Counted from the first letter of the stretch, positions 25,294 to 33,223 are shown. The stretch: DNA of 64,000 bases from Streptomyces sp. ISL-12 (GCF_018614415.1 NZ_JAGGOO010000158.1:1-64000); one strand, 5' to 3'. Notes: a model not told the origin generated them from the sequence alone. Made by a program: numbers and translations.

Positions 25294-27632
25294 GCACGGA
25301 GCCCGAGCCGGCCGAGAACACCGGGGACGCCGTGGACGACGCCGCGCCGACGGCGCCGGGCGCCGTGGAGGAGGACGACGCCACCTCGGCGGCGGAGGGC
25401 GACTCCGACGGGGGTGGGGGTGCTCCGTCCGACGGGGGCGGGGACGCTCCGTCCGACGGGGGCGGGGACGCTCCGGAGGTGCCGGGCGGGGACGCTGAGG
25501 GTGCTGAGGAGGGCGCTGGGCCGGCGGAGGCCGGGGACGAGGCACCGACCGGAGCCGAGGGCGGCGCGACCGAGGGCGGCGGCGCTGCGGGCGCGGCCAA
25601 GGAGTTGTCCGAGGCCGAGGCCGAGCTGGCCGCCCAGCGGATCGAGCGGGAGCGGATCGAGCGGCGGAAGGCGGAGCGGAAGGCACCGGTGGCCGCCGGG
25701 GCCAAGCTCAGCGGCACGGCGGCCGACCTGCTCGCCGCCGTCCGGGCCGTGGAGAGCGGCGCGAAGCCGGTGGCGACGGTCTTCGCCGACCCGGAGCCCG
25801 CACCGCGCCGCCCGGCGCCCGAGGCCGAGCCGGTACGCCGTCCCCAGCCGGTGCCGGACCGGGCACCCGGCGCGGTCCCGCCGCCCGCGCCGGAGACGGT
25901 CCAGGCCGTGCGCCAGGTACTGGCCCGGGGCGGCGCCCCCGAGACGCTCGCCGCGCCGGCCGCCACACTCCTCGGCGAGGGGGCGGACGACGCCCTGCGC
26001 GCGGACCCCTGGCAGTTGCTGCGGATCGCCGGGGTGCGGCCGGAGCAGGCCGACGGCTTCGCGCGGGCGCTGCTCGGTGCCGAGTGCCGCCCGGACGACG
26101 AGCGGCGCGGGCGGGCGGTCACCGTCTGGCTCCTGGAGCAGGCGGCGCTCGCCGGGCACACGGCACTGGAGCTGCCCAGGCTGACCGCGGCGCTCGCCCA
26201 GCGGGGCGTGCCGGACCCGGACGCCGCCGTACAGAGCACGCTCGCCGAGGGCGAGGCCCTGGCCTTCCAGGACGCCTTGGAGGAGACCGGTGCCCCGGCT
26301 CCCGCACCAGCCGAGGGCGAGGAAGGCGGGGACGAGGAGCGTCCCGTCCGGGTGCTGATCGGCCTGGAGCGGTACGCGCTCGCCGAGGAGAGCCTCGCCG
26401 ACGGTCTGGCCCGGCTGGCCGGCTCGGTCCCCAAGGAGGGCGCATCCCCGGAGGACTGGGAGCGGGCCGCCGCCGCGGCGCAGGGCGCGGCGGCCGAGCT
26501 GATCCGCGCGACCGGGAGCCACGGGCTGGTTCTGCACACCGGCGGCGAGGCCTCCCTGGCCGAACCGGCGGCCCTGCTGCGCGCGGCGCACGGACTCGGC
26601 CTGCGCGCCTGGGCCGCCACGCCCAGCGCGTCCGGCCGCGACCGCTTCGTCTCCCTGCTCGCGGCGGACGGCGCCCCACCGGTCACGACCGTCGCCGGTC
26701 TGCTGGCCGGGACCGAGGGGCCCGGCCGGGACGCGGAAGGCGCCCTCGACCTGGACCTGCTGGTCGTGTTCGACGCCCCGCAGGTGGACGTGGAGTCGGC
26801 CGCCCTGCTCACCGAGTCCCTGCCGGACGGGGCGCGGCTGGTGCTGGCCGGTGACCCCGCCGTGCTGTGGTCCGTGGGCCCGGGGCGGGTCTTCGCCGAT
26901 CTGCTGGCGGCACGGATCTGCCCGCAGATCGCCTCCCGGCGGCCGGACCCCGGACCGCTGGGCGAACTGGTCTCCGGCATCGGCATCGGTGAGCTGCAGC
27001 AGGTCCGGGCGCCGGGCAAGGAAGTCGTGATCGTGCCGGTGCGGGACCCGGGCGAGGCCGTGCACCGCACCGTGCAGCTGGTCTCGGACTCCGTGCCGCG
27101 GGCGATCGGCGTGCCCGCCGAGGAGACCCAGGTGATCACCCCGGGGCACGGCGGACCGGCCGGCACCCGTGCGCTCAACGCGGCGCTGAAAGAGCGGCTC
27201 AACCCGGGCCCGGGCCGTTTCGGCGGCTTCGACCCGGGTGACCGGGTCGCCTACACGCCCGTGCCCGGCCGTACGCTGCCGGGCCGTGTGGTCGACGCCG
27301 ACGCCGACGGACTGCGCCTGTCCTGCGCGGGCGAGACCGTGGTCGTACCGAGGGAGTGGGTGGAGAGCCGGGTACGGCACGGGTGGGCGCTGACCGCGCA
27401 CCAGGCGGCGGGCGGGCGGTGGCCCGCGGTGGTGGTGGTCCTGCCCGGTGACGCCGCGCAGGCGCTCAGCCGGCCCTGGGTGTACACGGCGTTCGGCCGG
27501 GCCGGGCGTCATCTGTCCGTCGTCCACGGAGTGGACCAGGCACTCCCCCGGGCCGTGGCCGAGGTCCCGGCGGCGCCCCGGACGACCCGGCTGCCGGTGC
27601 TGCTCCCTCCGCGGGAGCCGGCGGCGGACTGA
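25290..27632 (+). CDS. RecD2-like helix-hairpin-helix protein with degenerate helicase motifs
   Basis: Large protein of 780 residues. Residues 1-110 are acidic and repetitive. About 205-330 resembles the helix-hairpin-helix region of RecD2 helicases. About 400-760 follows RecD2 order, but the ATPase motifs are lost. The Walker A position reads LVLHTGGEASLAEP instead of GGPGTGKT (about 410-423), and the Walker B position reads LLVVFDAPQVD with DE changed to DA (about 490-500). LVLAGDPAVLWSVGPG (about 516), WALTAHQAAGG (about 699) and YTAFGRAGRHL (about 731) match later motifs. I infer a DNA-binding protein without helicase activity. It is coupled to the aldo/keto reductase gene by a GTGA overlap. 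Confidence 0.75.
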   Translation: MSTEPEPAENTGDAVDDAAPTAPGAVEEDDATSAAEGDSDGGGGAPSDGGGDAPSDGGGDAPEVPGGDAEGAEEGAGPAEAGDEAPTGAEGGATEGGGAAGAAKELSEAEAELAAQRIERERIERRKAERKAPVAAGAKLSGTAADLLAAVRAVESGAKPVATVFADPEPAPRRPAPEAEPVRRPQPVPDRAPGAVPPPAPETVQAVRQVLARGGAPETLAAPAATLLGEGADDALRADPWQLLRIAGVRPEQADGFARALLGAECRPDDERRGRAVTVWLLEQAALAGHTALELPRLTAALAQRGVPDPDAAVQSTLAEGEALAFQDALEETGAPAPAPAEGEEGGDEERPVRVLIGLERYALAEESLADGLARLAGSVPKEGASPEDWERAAAAAQGAAAELIRATGSHGLVLHTGGEASLAEPAALLRAAHGLGLRAWAATPSASGRDRFVSLLAADGAPPVTTVAGLLAGTEGPGRDAEGALDLDLLVVFDAPQVDVESAALLTESLPDGARLVLAGDPAVLWSVGPGRVFADLLAARICPQIASRRPDPGPLGELVSGIGIGELQQVRAPGKEVVIVPVRDPGEAVHRTVQLVSDSVPRAIGVPAEETQVITPGHGGPAGTRALNAALKERLNPGPGRFGGFDPGDRVAYTPVPGRTLPGRVVDADADGLRLSCAGETVVVPREWVESRVRHGWALTAHQAAGGRWPAVVVVLPGDAAQALSRPWVYTAFGRAGRHLSVVHGVDQALPRAVAEVPAAPRTTRLPVLLPPREPAAD
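25407..25475 (+). repeat. 24-bp in-frame tandem repeat
   Basis: Three units (25407-25430, 25431-25454, 25455-25475, the last partial) of a 24-base sequence with core GACGGGGGCGGGGACGCTCC. They encode repeated SDGGGDAP in the acidic N-terminal tail of the RecD2-like protein, so copy-number change would keep the frame. Confidence 0.9.
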
Positions 27633-27671
27633 CCGCCCGGCGGGGACGGCAGCCGCACGGCGAGGGCGGTA

Positions 27672-27714
27672 ACGGCGGTGGCCCCGGGACGGCAGCTCCC
27701 GGGGCCACCGCCGT
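27672..27714. terminator. Bidirectional hairpin between convergent genes
   Basis: ACGGCGGTGGCCCCGGGA pairs exactly with TCCCGGGGCCACCGCCGT (18 bp, 7-base loop). It lies between the rightward RecD2-like gene and the leftward acidic-protein gene. Confidence 0.9.
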
Positions 27715-27723
27715 ACGGCCCGC

Positions 27724-28497
27724 TCAGCGACGATCCGCGTCCAGCGGCTCCACGTCCTGGTCGTCCTCGTCGTCCAGCTCCTCGTCGGCGGCGTCACCGG
27801 CGTCGATGTCCGCGTCGACGCTCTCGTCGCTCTCGTCGCCGTCCTCGTCCAGTTCCTCCGGGTCGAAGTCGTCGTCGAGATCGTCATCGGGCTCGTCGTC
27901 GAAGACCGAGCTGACGTCGAACCGGCACACCACCCGCTGTGGATCGACGTGTTCGAACGGCGCCTCCAGCCACTCGCCGGCCTCGGCGGGTTCGTCCGCG
28001 GCTGTGACCCAGAGCGTGGAGTCGCCCTCCTCCAGACCGAACTCCTTGTGCCGGGAGGCGACCTCGTCGGGTTCGAACTCGCCGAAGAGCAGCCCCAGCG
28101 CCCCGTGCACCGTGCTGGAGGCGCCGTTGCCCGGACCGCGTTCGCCGTCCGCCTCCTCGACCCGCCGGGCCTGTGCCAGCAACCGCTGCGGTTCCGCCAC
28201 GGCGTAGTCACGGCGGATCAGCACGCTCACCGCGTTCGGTTCCTCGGGGCCCGTGTACGGCGGCAGCGCGTCCTCCGCCGCGGGGATCTCGAAGGGAGTG
28301 ACCTCGTCGTACCGGTCGTAGAGCAGCTCGTCATAGGCCTCGGCGGCGGCTGCCACCTGGTTGAACGCCTCGTAGACGGCCGGGTCGTCGTCACCCGACC
28401 GTCGTTCGACCGCGGCCAGGTGACGATCGAGCGCGGTCTTGACCGCCTCGGCGGCGGCGCGTACCTCGGCAGCGGTGGGCTGCACAGCATCAGACAT
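27724..28497 (-). CDS. Conserved protein with highly acidic C-terminus, function unknown
   Basis: Protein of 257 residues starting MSDAVQPTAAEVRAA at the ATG 28497. The first 190 residues look globular and include a strand set around AVSVLIRRDYAV and STLWVTAADEPAEAGEWLEAPFEHVDPQRVVCRFDV. The last 60 residues are almost all Asp and Glu. I do not recognise a characterised family. Streptomyces homologues are usually annotated hypothetical, from memory. It is divergent from the DUF5703 gene, 47 bases apart. Confidence 0.75.
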   Translation of the reverse strand: MSDAVQPTAAEVRAAAEAVKTALDRHLAAVERRSGDDDPAVYEAFNQVAAAAEAYDELLYDRYDEVTPFEIPAAEDALPPYTGPEEPNAVSVLIRRDYAVAEPQRLLAQARRVEEADGERGPGNGASSTVHGALGLLFGEFEPDEVASRHKEFGLEEGDSTLWVTAADEPAEAGEWLEAPFEHVDPQRVVCRFDVSSVFDDEPDDDLDDDFDPEELDEDGDESDESVDADIDAGDAADEELDDEDDQDVEPLDADRR

Positions 28498-28544
28498 ACA
28501 GCAGACGCTATCCGTACCGGGCCCCAGCCCGCACAATAGATGCG

Positions 28545-28733
28545 ATGCCGGAATACGAATTTGTCGACGTGTACGTACCGCGCGGGGTCTCCCGCAAGGA
28601 GACGGCACGTCTGCTGACGGACCACGCCGAGTACGGACACTGGGAGTTGTACCGCCTGAGCCTGCTGCGCGACGGCAGCCGCAGGGTGCGGCTGCGCCGT
28701 CGGATCATCCGACAGATGCGCGCCACTTGGTGA
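28545..28733 (+). CDS. DUF5703 family small protein
   Basis: Small basic protein of 62 residues beginning MPEYEFVDVYVPRGVSRKE and ending in an Arg-rich helix, RVRLRRRIIRQMRATW. It matches the actinobacterial DUF5703 family, function unknown. The ribosome site is weak and the gene may be transcribed with a short leader from the 47-base divergent gap. A very strong hairpin follows 18 bases after the stop. Confidence 0.85.
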   Translation: MPEYEFVDVYVPRGVSRKETARLLTDHAEYGHWELYRLSLLRDGSRRVRLRRRIIRQMRATW

Positions 28734-28751
28734 GACGCGGCAGGGCGGTGG

Positions 28752-28806
28752 CGGTGGAGACGGAGCGGGCCCCGCCGCTGCGGCGGGGCCCGCTCCGTCT
28801 CCACCG
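28752..28806. terminator. Exceptionally long perfect hairpin, 26-bp stem
   Basis: Bases 28752-28777 are the exact reverse complement of 28781-28806, with a 3-base loop (CTG). The stem has core GGAGACGGAGCGGGCCCC. It lies between the DUF5703 gene and the leftward chaplin gene and is expected to stop transcription from both sides. Confidence 0.95.
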
Positions 28807-28815
28807 TGGGGAGCG

Positions 28816-29619
28816 TCACACCGAGGCGCGCGCCTTGCGGTACAGCACCGCGCCCGTGAGCAGTACGCCCGCGCCCATCGGCAGGGCGAGGCCCAGCGGC
28901 AGGTCGCTGCCGGTGGCCGCGAGCTGCGCCTCGGGGGCGGGCTGGGTGACCGACGGGCCGTCCGGCGTCCCGCCGCTCCGGACGGGCGGGGCGCTCGGCT
29001 CACCCGGGTCGCCGGGATCACCGGGCCGGCCCGGGTCACCGGGTTCACCGGGGTTGCCCGGCTCCTCGGGGCTGCCGGGGTCGCCCGGGTCACCCGGCTT
29101 CCCGGGAGGCGTCTCCGTGCCGCCGCCCGGCGGGTCGGTGGGGTGACCGCCGCCTTCCTGGCCGCAGCCGTTGCCGGTGGCCGGGTTGGCGACGCCGATG
29201 ACGCTCACGCTGTTGCCGCAGACGTTCACCGGCACGTGGACCGGCGCCTGGACATGGTTGCCGGAGCCGACGCCGGGCGAGTCGGTGGCGTGACCGCCGG
29301 CGTCCGCGCCGCCGCCGTGCGACCCGTGGCCGCCGGACGACCCGCCGGAGTGCTCACCGGAGTGCCCGCCGGAGTCCCCGTTGGCGCACGCGTTGCCCAC
29401 CGCCGCGTTGAGGCCGCCGATGACGGTGACCGTGTTGCCGCAGATGTTCACCGGCGCGTGCACCGGCGCCTGCACCAAGTTGCCGCTGAGTACTCCCGGC
29501 GATCCCGAGGCGGCGCCCTGGGCGCCGGAGCCCGTCGCGTGGGCGGTGCCGCCCGCGGCGGCGAGCACGCCGGTGGCCGCCGCCATCGTCATCAGGCCCT
29601 TGCGGGTGACCTGTCGCAT
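28816..29619 (-). CDS. chpC: Long chaplin with two chaplin domains and sortase signal
   Basis: Cell-wall-anchored chaplin of 267 residues. A secretion signal ends near GTAHA. Two chaplin domains follow, each with a Cys pair and a QAP(V)H(A/V)PVN(I/V)CGN core (about residues 35-78 and 113-152), joined by a Gly/His/Ser linker. A Pro/Gly-rich wall-spanning stretch with PGDPGDPG-type repeats leads to the sorting signal LAATG, a hydrophobic helix and the basic tail YRKARASV. Long chaplins are attached to peptidoglycan by sortase and help coat aerial hyphae. Its position next to a chpH homologue, as in S. coelicolor, supports the name chpC. Confidence 0.93.
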   Translation of the reverse strand: MRQVTRKGLMTMAAATGVLAAAGGTAHATGSGAQGAASGSPGVLSGNLVQAPVHAPVNICGNTVTVIGGLNAAVGNACANGDSGGHSGEHSGGSSGGHGSHGGGADAGGHATDSPGVGSGNHVQAPVHVPVNVCGNSVSVIGVANPATGNGCGQEGGGHPTDPPGGGTETPPGKPGDPGDPGSPEEPGNPGEPGDPGRPGDPGDPGEPSAPPVRSGGTPDGPSVTQPAPEAQLAATGSDLPLGLALPMGAGVLLTGAVLYRKARASV

Positions 29620-29651
29620 GTGCTGAATTCCCTGCCTTCGACCTTGTGCCG

Positions 29652-29793
29652 ACGTTCCACGTTGTTACACGTTCCGCGGTCCACATTCCGCGTCCTGCGG
29701 TTCACGTTCCGCGGGTCGCGATTCACGTTCTGCGATTCGCGTTCCGCGTTCTGCGGTTCACGGTCTGCGGTTCACGGTCCGCGTTCCGAAAGG
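29652..29793. repeat. Degenerate short repeats between chaplin genes
   Basis: About 140 bases made of variants of TGCGGTTCACGG, CGTTCCGCG and CGATTCACGTTC in head-to-tail order, with an irregular 9-11 base spacing. No coding potential is supported. It occupies most of the spacer between the chpH terminator and the chpC start, so chpC promoter elements must lie in or beside it. Confidence 0.75.
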
Positions 29794-29796
29794 CCG

Positions 29797-29835
29797 GTCG
29801 GCCCCGGAGCACACGGCATGCGCTCCGGGGCCGAC
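29797..29835 (-). terminator. Hairpin terminator after chpH
   Basis: GTCGGCCCCGGAGC (29797-29810) pairs exactly with GCTCCGGGGCCGAC (29822-29835). It lies 32 bases beyond the chpH stop on the leftward strand and separates chpH from chpC. Confidence 0.85.
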
Positions 29836-29867
29836 GGGCTCAAGCCCTCACCGGGCGAGGCACAACG

Positions 29868-30101
29868 TCACTTGTTGACGCAGGTGTTGCCGAAGGCGGG
29901 GTTCAGCAGGCCGATCACGTTGATCGTGTTGCCGCAGACGTTCACGGGGACGTGGATCGGCGCCTGGACGACGTTGCCGGAGAGCACACCCGGGGAGTGG
30001 ACGGCGGCACCCTGGGCACCGGAGTCGGCGACGGCCAGACCCGCACCCGCCATAACCAGTCCACCGGTGGCAGCGGCAGCGGCGACGACCTTCTTGATCA
30101 T
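29868..30101 (-). CDS. chpH: Short chaplin
   Basis: Secreted short chaplin of 77 residues, the same length as S. coelicolor ChpH. The signal peptide MIKKVVAAAAATGGLVMAGAGLAVA is followed by one chaplin domain with two cysteines (VNVCGNTINVIG...GNTCVNK). Such proteins assemble into amyloid films that lower surface tension so that hyphae can grow into air. The ATG at 30101 has a perfect GGAGG 5 bases upstream, so the longer in-frame start at 30143 is unlikely. A sigma-BldN-type promoter lies upstream and a terminator follows. Confidence 0.97.
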   Translation of the reverse strand: MIKKVVAAAAATGGLVMAGAGLAVADSGAQGAAVHSPGVLSGNVVQAPIHVPVNVCGNTINVIGLLNPAFGNTCVNK

Positions 30102-30150
30102 TATTCCTCCTAGTTGGCAAGCGCGATCCAAATTGCGGATCACATGACCA

Positions 30151-30178
30151 GTAACGAGGAGGGAGTAATCGGGCTACG
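30151..30178 (-). promoter_or_regulatory. Sigma-BldN-type promoter for chpH
   Basis: On the minus strand CGTAGC (30178-30173) and CGTTAC (30156-30151) are separated by exactly 16 bases. The published-type consensus for the developmental ECF factor sigma-BldN, as I recall it, is CGTAAC-N16-CGTTGA. The leader to the ATG at 30101 would be about 40 bases. Chaplin genes are known BldN targets. Confidence 0.75.
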
Positions 30179-30257
30179 AGCTTATGGTCGCATTCACCCT
30201 TCCCGGTCGGGCTCCGCACACCCGCCCGATTAACAGAGTGTCGTTTCAGCAGCCCAA

Positions 30258-30310
30258 TTCAGGACGCATCACCCCCAGACCCTCAAGAGGCGTCACCTTC
30301 AGGACGCGTC
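30258..30310 (-). repeat. 13-bp direct repeat at the M20-hydrolase stop
   Basis: TTCAGGACGCATC (30258-30270) and TTCAGGACGCGTC (30298-30310) differ at one base and are 40 bases apart. The second contains the TCA stop complement at 30299-30301; the first repeats it downstream. Confidence 0.6.
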
Positions 30311-31624
30311 GATGAAGCGGTCCAGCACCCGCACCCCGAACCGCAGGCCGTCCACCGGCACCCGCTCGTCGACGCCGTGGAACATCCCGGCGAAGTCCAG
30401 CTCCGGCGGCAGCTTCAGCGGGGCGAAGCCGAAGCCCCGGATGCCGAGGTCGTCGAAGGACTTGGCGTCCGTGCCGCCGGAGAGCATGTAGGGGATGGCC
30501 TTCGCGGCCGGGTCCTCCGCGACCAGCGCGGACTGCATCGCGGCCACCAACGTCCCGTCGAAGGTGGTCTCGACGGCCTTGTCGGAGTGGACGTCCTCGC
30601 GCCGCACCTTCGGGCCGAGGATGCGGTCGAGGTCGGCGAGGAACTCCTCCTCGTGCCCGGGCAGGAACCGCCCGTCGACGTGCGCGGTGGCCTCGCCGGG
30701 GATGACGTTCACCTTGTAACCGGCCCCCAGCTGGGTGGGGTTGGCGGTGTTGCGGAGGGTGGCGCCGATGAGCTTGGCGATGCCGCCGAGCTTGGCGAGG
30801 GTGCCCTCCATGTCCTCCGCGTCGAGTTCGACGCCCATCGCGTCGCCGAGTTCGTCGAGGAAGGCCCGGGTCGTCTTGGTGACCCGGATGGGGAACTGGT
30901 GCCGCCCCAGGCGCGCGACGGCCTCGGACAGCTCGGTGATGGCGTTGTCCCGGTGGATCATCGAGCCGTGCCCGGCGGTGCCGGCCACCGTCAGCTTCAT
31001 CCAGTGCATGCCCTTCTCGGCCGTCTGGATCAGGTAGAGCCGGCGCTGCTCGCTCACCGTGAAGGAGAAGCCACCGACCTCGCTGATGGCCTCGGTGACG
31101 CCCTCGAAGAGGTCCGGGTGGTGGTCGACGAGGTACCGGGCGCCGTACGTGCCGCCCGCCTCCTCGTCGGCGAGGAAGGCCAGGACGATGTCGCGCGGCG
31201 GCTTGCGCCCGCTGCGCAGCCGGTCGCGGACGACCGCCAGGGTCATCGCGTCCATGTCCTTCATGTCGACGGCGCCGCGGCCCCACACGCACCCGTCCGC
31301 GATCTCGCCGGAGAAGGGGCCGTGGGTCCAGTCGTCGGCGTTGGCCGGGACGACGTCGGTGTGGCCGTGGATGAGCAGCGCGGGCCTGGACGGGTCCTCG
31401 CCCTCGATCCGGGCCACGGTGGAGGCGCGTCCCGGGTGCGACTCGAAGATCTTCGGTTCGAGTCCCACTTCGGCGAGCTTCTCCGCGACGTACTCGGCCG
31501 CCTTGCGCTCGCCCGGCCCCGAGTGGTCGCCGTAGTTGCTGGTGTCGATCCGGATCAGGTCGCGGCAGAGGTCGACGACCTCGTCCTCGCCGGTGACGCT
31601 TCCGGTCGTGCCCGAGTCGCTCAC
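30299..31624 (-). CDS. M20-family metallohydrolase (ArgE/DapE/carboxypeptidase type)
   Basis: Zinc-dependent amidohydrolase or peptidase of 441 residues. Metal-site motifs are LIHGHTDVVPANADDW (about residues 82-97), VDMKDMDAM (about 118) and the catalytic EE in FLADEEAGGTYG (about 150). A lid domain precedes SGGTDAKSF near the C-terminus. The GTG at 31624 follows GGAGGAAG. Substrate unresolved; deacylation of N-acyl amino acids or dipeptide cleavage is typical. It is divergent from the tRNA-Leu gene. Confidence 0.9.
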   Translation of the reverse strand: MSDSGTTGSVTGEDEVVDLCRDLIRIDTSNYGDHSGPGERKAAEYVAEKLAEVGLEPKIFESHPGRASTVARIEGEDPSRPALLIHGHTDVVPANADDWTHGPFSGEIADGCVWGRGAVDMKDMDAMTLAVVRDRLRSGRKPPRDIVLAFLADEEAGGTYGARYLVDHHPDLFEGVTEAISEVGGFSFTVSEQRRLYLIQTAEKGMHWMKLTVAGTAGHGSMIHRDNAITELSEAVARLGRHQFPIRVTKTTRAFLDELGDAMGVELDAEDMEGTLAKLGGIAKLIGATLRNTANPTQLGAGYKVNVIPGEATAHVDGRFLPGHEEEFLADLDRILGPKVRREDVHSDKAVETTFDGTLVAAMQSALVAEDPAAKAIPYMLSGGTDAKSFDDLGIRGFGFAPLKLPPELDFAGMFHGVDERVPVDGLRFGVRVLDRFIDAS

Positions 31625-31810
31625 GTGCTTCCTCCCGCTGTCACTGCTGGTGGGTCCCCCTCATCCTCCTCCCCCCGGCGGGTGACGCCCAAGACCGGTC
31701 CCGGCCCGTCACACGCCGTTCACGCGGGAGCGGGGGTGATCGGGCACCCCGGGAAGCCTGGTAATGTTTACGTCGTCGCCGCGGGAAACACCCCGCACGA
31801 CAGACACCTT

Positions 31811-31898
31811 GTCCGGGTGGCGGAATGGCAGACGCGCTAGCTTGAGGTGCTAGTGCCCTTTATCGGGCGTGGGGGTTCAAGTCCCCCCTCGGACACCA
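31811..31898 (+). tRNA. tRNA-Leu, anticodon GAG
   Basis: An 88-base class II tRNA. The acceptor GTCCGGG pairs with CTCGGAC, the D arm contains GGCGGAATGGCAGACGC, and the anticodon stem CTAGC/GCTAG encloses TTGAGGT with anticodon GAG (reads CUC and CUU). A long variable arm (TGCCCTTTATCGGGCG) and a T arm with GTTCAAGTC follow. The 3' CCA is encoded (31896-31898). A -10-like TAATGT lies at 31762-31767. Confidence 0.97.
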
Positions 31899-31902
31899 GA
31901 TG

Positions 31903-31935
31903 AGACCCCTGCTCGCCAGGGGTCTTCTGCTTTTC
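31903..31935 (+). terminator. Terminator after tRNA-Leu
   Basis: AGACCCCTG (31903-31911) pairs with CAGGGGTCT (31917-31925), followed by a T-rich tail ending CTTTT. A classic intrinsic terminator just after the tRNA. Confidence 0.9.
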
Positions 31936-31992
31936 CCCGTTCTCCGGCGGAGAGCGGGGACGTTCTCCGGCCCTGAACGGCGACCCGGCACA

Positions 31993-32376
31993 ATGGCCGT
32001 CATGACCACCCGCACCTGCCCCTGTGGACTGCCCGAGGCGTACGAGAAGTGCTGCGGCCGGTTCCACGCGGGCGCCGCCGCCGCGCCGACCGCCGAGGCC
32101 CTGATGCGCTCGCGCTACAGCGCCTTCACGCGGCTGGACGCGGGCTATCTGCTGCGCACCTGGCACCCGCGCACCCGCCCCGCCCGGCTCGACCTCGATC
32201 CGGGGATGCGGTGGACCGGGCTGGAGATCCTGGAGACCACGGACGGTTCCGCCTTCCACTCCACCGGCACGGTGACGTTCCGGGCGTCCTACCGGGGCGG
32301 CTCGCTGCACGAGCGCAGCCGCTTCCAGCGGGTCGACGGGGAGTGGGTGTACGTCGACGGGGAGTTCCTCGACTGA
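31993..32376 (+). CDS. YchJ-family protein with SEC-C-like metal motif
   Basis: YchJ-like protein of 127 residues. The N-terminal cysteines CPCGLPEAYEKCC (about residues 9-21) resemble the SEC-C zinc-binding motif, and LMRSRYSAF is the family signature. The rest is an NTF2-like small barrel. Function unknown. Two ATGs, 31993 and 32002, are in frame and neither has a good ribosome site; the second places the CPCG motif at the usual distance. It converges on the gluconate regulator gene. Confidence 0.9.
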   Translation: MAVMTTRTCPCGLPEAYEKCCGRFHAGAAAAPTAEALMRSRYSAFTRLDAGYLLRTWHPRTRPARLDLDPGMRWTGLEILETTDGSAFHSTGTVTFRASYRGGSLHERSRFQRVDGEWVYVDGEFLD

Positions 32377-32384
32377 GGGCCGCG

Positions 32385-33086
32385 TTACGGCGCCAGGATG
32401 TCCAGTTCCTGGAGGGCGCCGACCGTGATCTCGCGGGTGAGCGCCTCCGCGCGCTCGGCGTCGCGCTCGCGCACGGCCTCCGCGAGGCGGACGTGGAGGG
32501 TGACGGCGGCCGGGTCGGGGTCCTCGAACATCACGGCGTGGTGGGTGCGGCCGGAGAGGACCTCGGCGACGACATCGCCGAGGCGGGCGAACATCTCGTT
32601 GCCCGAGGCGTTGAGGATCACGCGGTGGAAGGCCACGTCGTGGAAGAGGTACTGCTCCAGCCGGTGGCCGCTGGAGTTGGCGACCATGCCGAGGGCGCAC
32701 TCGGTGAGTTCCGCGCACTGGGCCGTCGTGGCGTTGCGCGCGGCGAGGCCCGCCGCCACCGGCTCCACCGCCGAGCGCAGGACGGTGAGCGAGCGCAGCT
32801 GCCGGGGCCGGTCGGCGCCCGCCAGGCGCCAGCGGATGACCTGGGGGTCGTAGACGTTCCACTCGCGCTCGGGCAGGACGGTCACGCCGACGCGGCGGCG
32901 GGACTCCACGAGGTGCATGGACTCCAGGACCCGTACCGCCTCGCGCATCACGGAGCGTGAGACGTCGAAGCGCTGCGCCAGTTCGTCGGTGCGCAGGACA
33001 CTGCCCGGAGGGTATTCGCCGGCGGTGATGGCGGGGCCGAGGGTGTCCAGTACATGGCCGTGCAGACCCCGGCCCGGTGTGCTCAT
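32385..33086 (-). CDS. FadR-subfamily GntR regulator of gluconate genes
   Basis: Transcription factor of 233 residues: an N-terminal GntR winged helix (LGPAITAGEYPPGSVLRTDELAQRFDVSRSVMREAVRVL) and a C-terminal FCD domain. It is divergent from gluconokinase and gluconate permease genes, which points to gluconate-responsive repression, as in the equivalent S. coelicolor locus. A perfect palindrome sits in the 137-base divergent gap. The ATG at 33086 gives the full helix-turn-helix. It may correspond to the gene often called gntR. Confidence 0.88.
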   Translation of the reverse strand: MSTPGRGLHGHVLDTLGPAITAGEYPPGSVLRTDELAQRFDVSRSVMREAVRVLESMHLVESRRRVGVTVLPEREWNVYDPQVIRWRLAGADRPRQLRSLTVLRSAVEPVAAGLAARNATTAQCAELTECALGMVANSSGHRLEQYLFHDVAFHRVILNASGNEMFARLGDVVAEVLSGRTHHAVMFEDPDPAAVTLHVRLAEAVRERDAERAEALTREITVGALQELDILAP

Positions 33087-33121
33087 GCACTCAGCGTACG
33101 TGCCGGATCACACCGATAAAA

Positions 33122-33132
33122 AGTCAGACTTA
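33122..33132. promoter_or_regulatory. Operator palindrome in the gluconate divergent promoter
   Basis: AAGTCAGACTT is a perfect 11-base palindrome in an AT-rich stretch between the divergent regulator and gntK genes. FadR-type proteins favour GT-N3-AC-like sites of this shape, so it is the likely site of the adjacent regulator. Confidence 0.6.
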
Positions 33133-33223
33133 TATGTCACAGGCTCTTGAATTCGTCGTACCTAATGGGTTTCAGTTGCGTCGACATCACGTGTCGACGA
33201 AGACAGCAGACAGCGAGAGCACG

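Noticed and set aside
29620..29800. Sigma-BldN promoter for chpC
   Set aside because: GTTACA (29664-29669) could be a -35 element on the minus strand, but no -10-like match occurs at the required 16-base spacing.
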